A program made the position numbers and the translations under genes. Positions 8,027 to 16,310 of a DNA stretch of 64,000 nt are shown piece after piece. The notes under the pieces are model-generated. The model ran no database searches. It worked only from the letters and a program-made list of their open reading frames with translations, and was not told the origin of the DNA. Each line of letters starts with the position of its first letter. Position 1 is the stretch's first letter. Source of the stretch: Deltaproteobacteria bacterium (GTDB taxonomy: Bacteria; Myxococcota_A; Polyangia; Polyangiales; Ga0077539); contig JAUXYJ010000042.1 of the NCBI GenBank assembly GCA_030694465.1, positions 102,045-166,044 of the forward strand, written 5' to 3'.

Positions 8027-9069
8027 GCGAGACTCCATTTTAGCCGCAGATAGTCGTTTGCAAGACCGAGCGAAAAGTCACTCAGTGCAGAAGAGTAGGT
8101 CATACTCTCGAATACTTCGACGGCCCCGTAGGCGTACAAGCTCGCCAAATAGGCAACCGCAAGACGATAGAGTGAATCGTCGGTTTCGGCCGCCGACACC
8201 GTTCGAGTCTTGAGCAAGGTCGAGCCTCGAAGCAAGGTAATCGTATTCCCTTGCCGTCTTAGAACAATTACTTCTGGGAGACCGTCGGCGAAAAACCCAA
8301 ACTCTCCATAGGGAAAGCTCGCTTCTTGGACCCCACCGCCCCAACTGTTGCTCGCGGATCCTTCGCGACCAAGCCAAAAGCCATTGATGTAGCTCTTGTC
8401 GACAAGACGTTCGTAGCTGTTTGCAACACCGGAGTATTGACGAAATAGCCCAACGAAGGTGAAATCCGTAAGGAAATCGCCAACGGTCGATGCCATAAAA
8501 TCATCGATGCCATCAAACTTTACCGAAGGCCCACCGTTGAGAGCTTCTCTAACGAACTGAGGTTTGCGAAAGGCCTCTGATTGTCGAAAATCGTTGCCGC
8601 GGGGCCCGCTGTCTCGCCAAGTCTCGATCGGATAGCCGTTGCACACCTCGGTCACAGAATCGGCTCGAAGCCACCACGCCAGAGATGGTAGATCTGAGGG
8701 CAAGAAGTCTGAGGATCGTCTCCGCCGTGCCAAGCCATCGATGAAGATGCTGCCTGTTTGCTTGTTGGATACCCTTGCTTCGAATCGAAGCAAACGCAGT
8801 GGATTGCGAACGCAGCTCACGAGGGTGCTCGAAGTCTGGCCTGCTGGAGGCCGGAAGGTCGCGATTGGCAACCAGACCTCGCTTCGATTGGACATTCCGG
8901 TTAACAAGGTGACGACAAACGCCCCGACGTCTTCACCCCAGGCCTGTAGACAGATGTCTAGTTCGTCAAAGCAAGAGACATCGATGGCACTCTCAATAGG
9001 CAGGGCAATGATGCCCTGATTGCCATCAAACGTGCTGGGGGTTGGTGTTAGCAATATCTCAAGCGGCAT
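8023..9069 (-). CDS. Two-domain protein: shared ~110-residue domain plus LamG/concanavalin-like domain
   Basis: Residues 1-110 are similar to the whole of the two upstream small proteins (IDVSCFDELDICLQAWGED; FVVTLLTGMSN; WLPIATF; RFEARVS...IFIDGLAR). Residues about 125-348 look like a LamG-type jelly roll: LAWWLRADSV, PIETWRDSGPRGNDF, GGPSVKFDGIDDFM, FTFVGLFRQ, then VEVFESMTYSSALS. LamG domains commonly bind glycans or matrix and appear in bacterial surface and phage proteins. No signal peptide is visible, so the protein would be cytoplasmic, exported by a non-Sec route or part of a particle. AAGG lies about 9 bases before the ATG. It is separated by 15 bases from its upstream paralogue. Confidence 0.6.
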   Translation of the reverse strand: MPLEILLTPTPSTFDGNQGIIALPIESAIDVSCFDELDICLQAWGEDVGAFVVTLLTGMSNRSEVWLPIATFRPPAGQTSSTLVSCVRNPLRLLRFEARVSNKQTGSIFIDGLARRRRSSDFLPSDLPSLAWWLRADSVTEVCNGYPIETWRDSGPRGNDFRQSEAFRKPQFVREALNGGPSVKFDGIDDFMASTVGDFLTDFTFVGLFRQYSGVANSYERLVDKSYINGFWLGREGSASNSWGGGVQEASFPYGEFGFFADGLPEVIVLRRQGNTITLLRGSTLLKTRTVSAAETDDSLYRLAVAYLASLYAYGAVEVFESMTYSSALSDFSLGLANDYLRLKWSLA

Positions 9070-9084
9070 CTCTGTACCCTTCAG

Positions 9085-9432
9085 CTATCGCCAAGCACGG
9101 GCGAGACCTGTCAGCGTGAAGCTTCCGCCCGTGCCGGTCACAACGGCAGAGTAGCGCACATACCGAAGAAAATTCCGGACCGTGATCTTCTGATAGTTCC
9201 CCGCCGAGGATACCGAGTCGAAGGTAGCCGCGGTGACCCATCCCTGATCCACTTCGTTTTGCATCGAGGTGATAATGGAGATAATCAGAGAAGAAGAAGG
9301 ATTGACTTGATGTACCCCGAGGGCGAGGTCCAGTTGATCATATCCCGATACGTCGATGGCTTCGACGATTGACATCGGGCCAGTGCTAGATACTGCAATC
9401 GGTAGCTCACTAAACACAATCTCGTCTGCCAT
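9085..9432 (-). CDS. Small single-domain protein of the cassette-specific family (copy 2)
   Basis: This 115-residue protein is a free-standing copy of the domain at the N-terminus of the LamG protein: IDVSGYDQLDLALGVHQ, LIISIITSMQNEVDQGW, ATFDSV, RYVRYSAVVTGTGG and GLARAWR. The alternation of short hydrophobic stretches with Ser/Thr suggests a beta sandwich. AAGGAG lies 7 bases before the ATG. No signal peptide or catalytic motif is visible. I do not recognise a named family; the terminal GxAR/GxGRK element recurs in all three copies. Confidence 0.55.
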   Translation of the reverse strand: MADEIVFSELPIAVSSTGPMSIVEAIDVSGYDQLDLALGVHQVNPSSSLIISIITSMQNEVDQGWVTAATFDSVSSAGNYQKITVRNFLRYVRYSAVVTGTGGSFTLTGLARAWR

Positions 9433-9483
9433 GGATTGACTCCTTCAATGCACCCGAATGATCGTACGGAATTCCTGCGTCGA

Positions 9484-9873
9484 CTAGCGCTTGCGTCCCA
9501 TCCCCGAAATCATGATGGAGGCAGACGTCGTTGTCGTGAGTACGATTTGGTACCGAAGAAAGCGCAATAGCAGACTACTGCTCGCAGGCAGGACAAGCCC
9601 CTTCCACTTGCCAATATCAGTTGGGAGGGTAAACGACGCCGAACCGCAGTTGATGCCCCCAGACATCCAACTCGAGTCGTCCACCAGATTCTGCATGCTG
9701 GTAAACATGTTTACGACAACGGTTCCGGAGGTTCCTGCAGAGAGAAGGCCTACTTGGAGGTCAAGAAAATCCCAGTTGCTGATATCCAGCGCAGTTCGGA
9801 TGTCCTGGGCGATGGTTGTGGGCCCAGTGGTGATCAGAAGAGGTTGAGGTGTAACAACGATGACGTCAGCCAT
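9484..9873 (-). CDS. Small single-domain protein of the cassette-specific family (copy 1)
   Basis: This is the first gene of the cassette, with GGAG 8 bases before its ATG. Its 129 residues repeat the pattern of the next two genes: MADVIVV start, ALDISNWDFLDLQVGLL, VVVNMFTSMQNLVDDSSW, RFLRYQIVLT and ISGMGRKR at the end. Codon usage is less GC-rich than in flanking genes. It likely folds as a beta sandwich; function is unknown. The 176 bases upstream (9874-10049), before the truncated ATPase, hold no gene and should contain the cassette promoter. Confidence 0.55.
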   Translation of the reverse strand: MADVIVVTPQPLLITTGPTTIAQDIRTALDISNWDFLDLQVGLLSAGTSGTVVVNMFTSMQNLVDDSSWMSGGINCGSASFTLPTDIGKWKGLVLPASSSLLLRFLRYQIVLTTTTSASIMISGMGRKR

Positions 9874-10049
9874 GACAGAGCTCCTACGGTGGGAGAGAGA
9901 ACCAGCCCGTGCAAGCAGAGTGTGTGTTCACCGGACTGACCACCGATTGTTACCGTGGCTTTCCTAAATGTCCACCGGTCGCCAGCGATTTCGACCCTGT
10001 GGCGCCATTTTCTCGCCGCGTGGCACCCAAGCTCTCCCCCCTGCTCACT

Positions 10050-10574
10050 TCACCGCGCTTTGAGACGCTTGAGCTCGTGCAGGGTCATCGGGCCGCGGAG
10101 CACCGACAGGGCCCACCGCGGCTGCAACAGGCTCACCGGTGCCCCGTTTGCGGGGCGCACGACAAACCACCGGGGAGCGATCATGCGCAGCAGCCTCGCC
10201 GTCGCGCTCTTGGGCTTCTCGCCCAGGCCCTCGACCACACGTGCGCGGTCGGCGTCGGTCTGCAGGCGCCCGATGATCCAGGTCCCCGCGTTGGACAGGG
10301 CGCGGTAGTCCAGGTCCATGGGGTTTTGTGTGGCCAAGACCATCCCGACGCCAAACGCGCGCGCTTGCTTCATCAGCGCGACCAGCGGCCGCTTGGTCGG
10401 CGGCGCGTGGGGATGTGGCGGCAAAAACCCATACACCTCGTCAAAGACCACGAGCGCGCGCAGCCGGTTGGTGCCCGATTGGCTGCGCACCCACGCGAGA
10501 GTCTCTTCGAGCGAGCGACGGCCGCCGAGCACGAGCTTCGGGCCTTCGGGGCGGGGAGACGGTGTTGCATTCAT
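10050..10574 (-). pseudogene. Truncated HerA/DUF87-type ATPase fragment
   Basis: The 174 residues contain the Walker B region (LRALVVFDEVYGFLPP), the RecA-fold sensor region (MKQARAFGVGMVLATQNP), and DYRALSNAGTWIIGRLQTDADRAR, all typical of HerA-like ATP-binding proteins of about 700-800 residues. The Walker A loop and everything before it are missing, as is most of the long C-terminal part. It therefore cannot bind ATP like the parent family. A start codon and weak GAGAG element exist at 10574, so a short protein might be made, but it is best seen as a decayed remnant. Confidence 0.6.
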
Positions 10575-10622
10575 AGCGGCTGTTCTCTCGTGAAGGTGCG
10601 GTGGCCCTGCGAATCCGCGCGC

Positions 10623-11534
10623 TCAGCGCGCGCCAAACGGGTTCTCTTGCGGCAACCCGCTGTCGACCTCGGGATGGCCGTCGTCACGCTTCTCGGGCTC
10701 GCGCTTCTCGGGCGCTGCGGGCTCGCGCGCTTCACTCTCGGCCTCGTCGTTCTTCGCGCGGCTCTTGCTGCGCAAGTAGATCGAAGGAAACACTTGGCTC
10801 GAGTCCCCTTCGTAGAAGCGCACATAGTCGACGACCCTGCGGATCGCGAGGTACTCGCGGCGAAAGAGCGTAAACATCCGGTCTCGCACGGCGAGGGCGA
10901 TCGAGCTCTCCGCGGTCACGGCGGCGTTTTCGACGAGCGCGGTGCGCAAGCGAAGCGCGAGGGCCGAGACTTGCTTCTGCTCGTCCTCGGACATGATGAT
11001 GCGATCGCCCAGGGAAGCGCGCAGCTCGCTGAACAGATCCGCGACGGACGTGAGCGCGATGCCGAGGGAGGTTGGCGACGCGTTGGCGTTCTTGAGCGAC
11101 TCGACCGTGGTGTCTTTCACGAGTCCGCGACCGACGTAGCCGGTCAGGTCCGAGATGGCGATTCCGAGGACGCGCTGGCCTTCGGACACGAGCGCCTCGA
11201 CCTCTGCGGACTTCGACATCGTGTTGCGGATGCGCAGAAAGCGCGCCTGGGCAAAGGTGAGCGCGTTGGCGTAACGCTCGAAGCTGTCGAACGTGGCGAG
11301 ATCGAACAGGGGAAGCTCCGCGCGTTTGGCGGCCACGAGCGCGCGCACCGCAGAGATCACGGTGAGAGAGCTCACGACGGCGTCGCCAATGTCGGTGGTC
11401 GCGCGGACGACCTGGTCTTCAGCGAGGGCGTTGGCTTCGGCGAGCGTGTGCTCGAACGCGTCGCGAACGACGTCGCGCTCGGGGGCGGCGGATGGACAGG
11501 CGTGAACGATGGGCGAGACGACCTTGGTTTCCAT
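10623..11534 (-). CDS. Hypothetical helical protein with charged C-terminal tail
   Basis: The 303-residue product is mostly helical, without signal peptide or membrane segment. Residues about 20-235 alternate hydrophobic and charged residues (VVSSLTVISAVRALVAAKRAEL; MFTLFRREYLAIRRVVDYVRFY). The last 55 residues are a low-complexity Lys/Glu/Pro tail. Both strands are open for long stretches here, but GC-rich wobble positions favour the minus strand. I do not recognise a family. It lies just upstream of the truncated ATPase on the same strand, and its 5' side faces the 42-bp repeat array. Confidence 0.5.
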   Translation of the reverse strand: METKVVSPIVHACPSAAPERDVVRDAFEHTLAEANALAEDQVVRATTDIGDAVVSSLTVISAVRALVAAKRAELPLFDLATFDSFERYANALTFAQARFLRIRNTMSKSAEVEALVSEGQRVLGIAISDLTGYVGRGLVKDTTVESLKNANASPTSLGIALTSVADLFSELRASLGDRIIMSEDEQKQVSALALRLRTALVENAAVTAESSIALAVRDRMFTLFRREYLAIRRVVDYVRFYEGDSSQVFPSIYLRSKSRAKNDEAESEAREPAAPEKREPEKRDDGHPEVDSGLPQENPFGAR

Positions 11535-11684
11535 GACTCAGTGCTCCGGTTGCGGGTGCGCGCGGGACACCTGGACCACCCAAGTGACCGTCGCAGCGCA
11601 CTGGTCGTGGCGCGGTGCTCGGAGTTGCGGGCGCGGGGGAGATTTCTTTCGCGCGACGCCGTTTGGGTCGAAGAACGGCGCTCT

Positions 11685-11936
11685 AGGGCATTGATTGATG
11701 GGCGACGGCGGGTGTCGAGCAGCCGGAGGGCGTTAATCAATGGGGTGCGGCAGTGGGGACCTTCGCTGAGGGCGTTAATCCATGGGGTCCGCGGGTGGCC
11801 GAGCGGGCGGAGGGCATTGATTCATGGGGTGCGGCGGTGGGGACTTTCGCTGAGGGCGTTAATCAATGGGGTCCGCGGATCGGGAGGTGGGCGGAGGGCA
11901 TTGATTGATAGAAACGGGTCCCCGCGGCGTCGCTTT
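11685..11936 (+). repeat. Tandem array of six 42-bp repeats
   Basis: Units start at 11685, 11727, 11769, 11811, 11853 and 11895, an exact 42-bp period. Each begins AGGGC(G/A)TT followed by an AT-rich core (AATCAATGGGG, GATTCATGGGG or GATTGATG) and a GC-rich remainder. Units 2 and 4 resemble each other most, as do 3 and 5, so there is also an 84-bp higher-order period. The period is a multiple of three and one frame reads a 14-residue RALI(N/H/D)GVR motif. The array fills most of the 477-base gap between a minus-strand gene and the following plus-strand gene. Confidence 0.85.
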
Positions 11937-12011
11937 GCACGGCGCAACCGGGAACGTTGGGGGGAGCTTCCGGGGCGGGGCATCTCGAGCCAGCGGTTTC
12001 AGCTTGAGTGT

Positions 12012-13358
12012 GTGCGCCAAGGCTCGGCAGCCTCGGCGCAGGTCGACGGCGATTTCGTTGGCTGCCTGCCCGGTACCACGCCGCCTGCTGAGCGATGTCT
12101 CTGCCACTTTCCCACGGATCTCTCGTGCCTCTCGGCGACCTCGTGGATCGCCCGCTACGACCAGCCCCGAGCTGGCGGCCTCTTTGGCACGGTCCCCTAC
12201 ACGGCCGCAGACAACGGCCCAGCTCAGCTTGTGTCCGTCGCGCCGTTTGATGCACCGATTCGCTCGGCTCGCAATTACGACCACGGGCTATGCTGGGTGG
12301 ATCAGCCGTTGTCTGGGCTCTCGGCTCAGCTCGCCACAGCGCTGTTGCCGCAGTTCTTTGCGCTTGTGAATGGCGACACACGGATTCTGCAGAGCTCGAA
12401 TTTTCGGGTGAGCGCGCAGACTGGCCCCTGGTTGCGCGGAAGCAGTACCGCTGCAGCGAGTGTGCAAGACCGGCTGCTCATCCGCGTGGATGCACGCGCG
12501 GACGCGACGCTCCCCGGGGCGCTCGGGGTGCCCTTCGATGCTGAGCTAAGAGGTGACACGACGCTGCGCTTCTCGCTCGGGATCGCCCCCCGGACTGTCG
12601 GCTCCCGCACCTGGAACGACGTCTTTGTCCAAAACCTCGAGGCCCGCGGCACGGCCGACCCCGAGTACCAAGGCCTCCTCGAAGCCCTCAACATCAGCGG
12701 TGGCCTCGCCGACGCGATGCGCGCTCAATTCAGAGCGCTCTTTGCCGATCAGATCAACGCGGCGCTGACGCTCATTGTGCGCCCGGATATTAGCCGTTCA
12801 GAGGGGCCGATCGCGATGTGCTCGACAAGCGCTTCGCCCTCGGCGCAGCTGGCGCAGTGCATTGCGGATCCCGCGACGCAGAGCCTGCTGGGGCTGATTA
12901 ACGTCGGCAGGGCTCCCACGGATTTGCTCACGGGCAGTGACCTGTTCGCTGGCGAGGGCTCGGGATGCTTCAATCCGTGCGCGTTGCCGATTAGCGTGAC
13001 GGGTCCTTTTAGGGGCCAACTACCAGACCCTATGAGTACTCCGCTCGCCGACGTATGCGTGATCAGGCTCAATCCGAAACGTCTCAACATTACCCCGACT
13101 CAGTTGCAGATGGTCCTTAGCGACCGGCCAAGCGAAGTCGATGAACGTCTCGTTCGGCAGCTTACGGCGGTCTCGCGCATTGGTTCAACACCGCCGGGAA
13201 GCCCCGTTTTCAGATGCGACAATACGCCTCCATCACCAACCTTTGCCTCTCGATCGTTTTCGGCGGTCCCGAGGCAGGTCCAGTGTGGTGGTGCCAACAG
13301 CGATGTGGTGCCCTGTAGAGCTCCGGTGCTCCAACCTGCACTTTCCACCTGTCGCTAA
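12012..13358 (+). CDS. Hypothetical Cys-containing protein, start uncertain, possibly 5'-truncated
   Basis: The frame is open far upstream because of GC bias, but convincing protein-like sequence starts near 12012 (GTG). It shows GCLPGTTPPAERCLCHFP, a beta-rich middle (RLLIRVDARADATLPGALG) and paired cysteines near the end (CFNPCALP; VPCRAPVLQPALSTC). Cysteine pairs suggest an exported protein, yet no signal peptide precedes them in any frame, and no ATG exists in frame nearby. The tandem repeat array abuts the 5' end, so the original N-terminus may have been lost. The stop is 9 bases before a lipoprotein gene, suggesting a shared transcript. No family recognised. Confidence 0.45.
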   Translation: MRQGSAASAQVDGDFVGCLPGTTPPAERCLCHFPTDLSCLSATSWIARYDQPRAGGLFGTVPYTAADNGPAQLVSVAPFDAPIRSARNYDHGLCWVDQPLSGLSAQLATALLPQFFALVNGDTRILQSSNFRVSAQTGPWLRGSSTAAASVQDRLLIRVDARADATLPGALGVPFDAELRGDTTLRFSLGIAPRTVGSRTWNDVFVQNLEARGTADPEYQGLLEALNISGGLADAMRAQFRALFADQINAALTLIVRPDISRSEGPIAMCSTSASPSAQLAQCIADPATQSLLGLINVGRAPTDLLTGSDLFAGEGSGCFNPCALPISVTGPFRGQLPDPMSTPLADVCVIRLNPKRLNITPTQLQMVLSDRPSEVDERLVRQLTAVSRIGSTPPGSPVFRCDNTPPSPTFASRSFSAVPRQVQCGGANSDVVPCRAPVLQPALSTCR

Positions 13359-13367
13359 GTTTACAGC

Positions 13368-14180
13368 ATGATGCGCAAAGCTGTCTCGCTCTTGGCGCTC
13401 GCGACGCTGGCGCTTGGATGCGGTCAGTCTGTCACGCCCTCGGTGGACGTGGTGACCTTGTCCGATGTGGCTGTGAGCGAGAGCGACGCAGGAGATTCAC
13501 TCTTTCGCGAGTCTCCGAGTTGTCCGCTGCCACTTGCTCGGTGCGCCCAACACGGTGATCCCTGTGTGTGCGGACAGTGCCGTGGCGTTGTTAACACGGG
13601 GGCCACTCAACGGTACTGCATGCCTGACCTGGGTGTGTTGCATAGCCCGTTTTCAGCGGGCTGCTTTGGTCGCTACCGCAACGTGTGTTCGGGTAGGGGC
13701 GTCGCTTGCCTCAACACGCCCAACGAGATGTTTGGCGGCAATTGTCTCGATCTGCCGACGTGCCTCTGGCTTCGGGATCAAGTGGTCGCTTGGCGAGGCA
13801 TGAGCGGCGTAGACCGGTGCCTGTACTCGGACGGGACTGAGGTGGTTCAGGCGGCGATTGCGCGCGCCGAATGCACGATTAACGGGATGACACGGTGTGG
13901 GTATGGCTGCGACGCGTGTCCGTCGGGACAGAGCTGCATGTTCGTCTCAGAGCGCAGTCCCACTGGGATTTGCCTCACCAACGCAGGAGCCAACGGCGTC
14001 GCAGGGTGCAATGGCGCTGCGCCCAGGACGCTCTGCCCCAATGGTAGCGGCTGTGTGGTTCCGCTTGCAGAGAGCGGCAACGAAGACCGCGTCGGGGCGT
14101 GCGCTCCCTACGCCCAATGTGACCAAGCACAACGCAACGATCCTGCGCGGTATCGCTGCCTCGGAGACCTCCATGAATAG
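13368..14180 (+). CDS. Cys-rich lipoprotein (paralogue A of tandem pair)
   Basis: Signal peptide with lipobox LALGC, then an acidic Asp/Ser linker typical of myxobacterial surface lipoproteins. The rest has about 20 cysteines. It shares the block CGYGCDACPSGQSCMFVSERSPTG with the next gene (CGEGCEVCPMGQACRYNSERSPTG there), so the two are paralogues. No catalytic motif is visible. The following gene overlaps its stop by 8 bases. Likely surface-exposed on the outer membrane; function unknown. Confidence 0.7.
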   Translation: MMRKAVSLLALATLALGCGQSVTPSVDVVTLSDVAVSESDAGDSLFRESPSCPLPLARCAQHGDPCVCGQCRGVVNTGATQRYCMPDLGVLHSPFSAGCFGRYRNVCSGRGVACLNTPNEMFGGNCLDLPTCLWLRDQVVAWRGMSGVDRCLYSDGTEVVQAAIARAECTINGMTRCGYGCDACPSGQSCMFVSERSPTGICLTNAGANGVAGCNGAAPRTLCPNGSGCVVPLAESGNEDRVGACAPYAQCDQAQRNDPARYRCLGDLHE

Positions 14181-15048
14181 ACTGGCAGTGTGTCTTCTGT
14201 TTGCTGCGATTTCGGCCTGCAGCGCCGATCCAGGTCTCGTCGATGGAGCTCGCGTGGACGCTTCGTTGAGTGACGGCGGTGCCTCGGAGAGGGACGGGGC
14301 GTCAGTCTGTGCACCGCCTTTGAGAACGTGCGGCCGTGATCTCTCGTGCACGGCGCCTTCGACTCTGACGTGCCCGGTTAATTGTCTCGGACTCAGTGTG
14401 TTTCCCTTCGATCCAATAGAGCCCGAAAATCGCACGCGAGGGATTTGCGCGAACAGCGGGGCCCCTCCGTCGCAATGGTTTCCCAGTGATTTCTGTGCTC
14501 ATTGGGCAGGGTTTGTGTGCTGGCGCGAGGGGACAGCGTGTTGGACAGACACGCAGACATTGGCGCGTCTACGCCCCGATGGGGAGCGCTATGGCGATCC
14601 ATGCCTACCCATTCGAGACTGCTTGCAGCTGCCCGAGGTTGCGCGGGGGCAGTTGCGGGCGGGTGAGCACTTGGCGCAGTGCACGTACTCGGACCTCACG
14701 CTTGTGCAAACGGGCGTGCGGGGGCCCGCAGAGTGCACCTCTGTGGACGGGACTTTTACCTGCGGCGAGGGGTGCGAGGTGTGCCCGATGGGCCAAGCGT
14801 GTCGATACAACTCCGAGCGATCGCCCACTGGGCTCTGCGCGAACACGTTTGGCGCATGCGGCGAGTGGCCCACCCGCCTCGCGTGCACGAATGCGGCGGA
14901 CGCATGCGTGCGGCCCATTCGTGGCGCGGTCGATGGGTTTACCGATGCGCAGCGCCACGGGATGTGTCTGCCCCTTGCGCGCTGTCGTGCGATCGCCGCC
15001 CGGTTTGCCACGACTTTTCGCTGCGACGAGACCCTGGTCACGCCCTGA
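14173..15048 (+). CDS. Cys-rich lipoprotein (paralogue B of tandem pair)
   Basis: ATG at 14173 overlaps the stop of paralogue A by 8 bases and gives a signal peptide with cysteine (LLFAAISAC). The longer open frame starting at 13897 lies inside paralogue A and is rejected. The product of 291 residues has an Asp/Gly-rich linker and many cysteines. The C-terminal half aligns with paralogue A around CSERSPTG-type sequence (YNSERSPTGLC) and ends with a conserved CLPLARCRAIAARFATTFRC-like region. Function unknown; the pair is likely co-transcribed. Confidence 0.7.
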   Translation: MNRLAVCLLFAAISACSADPGLVDGARVDASLSDGGASERDGASVCAPPLRTCGRDLSCTAPSTLTCPVNCLGLSVFPFDPIEPENRTRGICANSGAPPSQWFPSDFCAHWAGFVCWREGTACWTDTQTLARLRPDGERYGDPCLPIRDCLQLPEVARGQLRAGEHLAQCTYSDLTLVQTGVRGPAECTSVDGTFTCGEGCEVCPMGQACRYNSERSPTGLCANTFGACGEWPTRLACTNAADACVRPIRGAVDGFTDAQRHGMCLPLARCRAIAARFATTFRCDETLVTP

Positions 15049-15060
15049 GCGCGTGGAGAG

Positions 15061-15074
15061 GGGGCCAGGGCCCC
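15061..15074. terminator. GC-rich hairpin after the lipoprotein pair
   Basis: GGGGCC-AG-GGCCCC can form a 6-bp stem with a tight loop 12 bases after the stop at 15048. No U-tract follows, so it may be a transcript-end hairpin or a Rho-assisted stop. The rest of 15075-15234 shows only an AT-rich TATATTT patch near 15112, possibly part of the next promoter. Confidence 0.35.
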
Positions 15075-15234
15075 TGGGGGATGCCGTCCGCACCTCGCCC
15101 CTATATTTCTCTCACCCAGTGAGCAACCACGGGCTGCCTCGCGCAGATAGGGGCGCTCGTTCGCAACCGGGCCGCCCTTGTCTGGCGCTGGTTGCTCCCG
15201 CAACGCTCTTCTCGACGCAACCGAGGTGTCTCCC

Positions 15235-16299
15235 ATGACCGTCTCCGCCGCCCGCCGCAGCCCCAGCAGCCCCATGACCGAGGGGCCTGACGCCACCGCG
15301 ACCCCCACGCCCACTGCGACCGTCCACACCCACGCCGCGCGGGGAGCCCAGCGCGCCACCACCCACGCAGCCCAGCCCGACGTGTTCGAGGGGCACAGCG
15401 CTCCGGCGATCGGGCAGCGGGTCACCCGCCCAATGGGCGACAACGCCGCCGTGTGCGCACCCCGAGAGCCCGACGAGGCCGTCGCGACACGCTTTCGCGC
15501 CATGCTCGCTAGCGGAAGCACGCCGCACATCGCCCCCGCGCCGCCCTTGCCCCACCGCGACGGCGCGACGGTGCTTCGCGAGCTCAATGCCCCACGCGCG
15601 ACGCTCTCTGCGGGCGAACAGCGGCTGGCCAGCGCAGACCTCGCGCCCATCACGGGCTATGTGATGCCACGACTGATGCACGCGCTCGAGGGCGCCGCGG
15701 GTGTGCACACGAGCTCGGTTGCCCACGCTGGGATCGAGCTCGCGCTGCATGGCTTGGTCGAGGGCGCAGGGCACATGCTCCAGCACGCGGGCGCCCACGC
15801 GCTGACTGCGAGGGGAGCGTCGCTGTGGGGTCCAGTCGGGGCGACCTTGGTCTCGTACGCGCTGCTCACCGATGCGCTCGTAGGGTCGGTGATCGAGACC
15901 GCGTGCAGGCTCAACAACGGGACGCTGCCGCCCTCGCACGCGGTGCAGCAGTTTATTCGCGATCACAGCGCTGAGATCCTCGCGCAGACGCAGTCACGCA
16001 TGGAGGCGCACGCAGAGCGGCAGTTTAGCGCGGGAGTCCAAGCGGGGGCCCGAGGCGAGCCGCTCGCGCGCGGGAGCAACCCGGCCGAGGCCGCGGGCTA
16101 TCGCGCAGGGATCGCGTACCGTCGTGAGCACGGGTGCGCGTTTGACACGAGCATGCAGCAGCTTAGGGTGCTGCAAGACGTGACGCGTGGGACCGACCGA
16201 GACGCGCGCGTCGGGGTCCGTCCCCTGAGCGCTCAGCCCGAGCGCCCCGCTGGGGTCACCACCGAGCGCGAGATGCGCGGCTGGCTCGAAGGGCTGTGA
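15235..16299 (+). CDS. Hypothetical protein with disordered N-terminus and central hydrophobic segment
   Basis: GAGG lies 8 bases before ATG at 15235, which is preferred to an upstream in-frame TTG at 15178. The first 80-100 residues are Ala/Thr/Pro-rich and probably disordered. Residues about 135-235 contain helices with a strongly hydrophobic stretch (ASLWGPVGATLVSYALLTDA), which could insert into a membrane. No signal peptide is visible. The following small membrane-protein gene starts 12 bases after its stop, with its own AAGGAG. The family is not recognised; a membrane-active or exported protein is possible but unproven. Confidence 0.55.
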   Translation: MTVSAARRSPSSPMTEGPDATATPTPTATVHTHAARGAQRATTHAAQPDVFEGHSAPAIGQRVTRPMGDNAAVCAPREPDEAVATRFRAMLASGSTPHIAPAPPLPHRDGATVLRELNAPRATLSAGEQRLASADLAPITGYVMPRLMHALEGAAGVHTSSVAHAGIELALHGLVEGAGHMLQHAGAHALTARGASLWGPVGATLVSYALLTDALVGSVIETACRLNNGTLPPSHAVQQFIRDHSAEILAQTQSRMEAHAERQFSAGVQAGARGEPLARGSNPAEAAGYRAGIAYRREHGCAFDTSMQQLRVLQDVTRGTDRDARVGVRPLSAQPERPAGVTTEREMRGWLEGL

Positions 16300-16310
16300 A
16301 GGAGATCCCG

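Noticed and set aside
9909..11900. Very long plus-strand open frame (to 13358) covering the region upstream of 12012
   Set aside because: It is antisense to the ATPase fragment and the hypothetical gene at 10623-11534, has no signal or domain, and looks like a GC-bias shadow; only the part after about 12012 is protein-like.
15061..15074. GGGGCCAGGGCCCC as a restriction or recombination site
   Set aside because: It sits 12 bases after a stop codon and fits a simple gene-end hairpin; no partner site was found.
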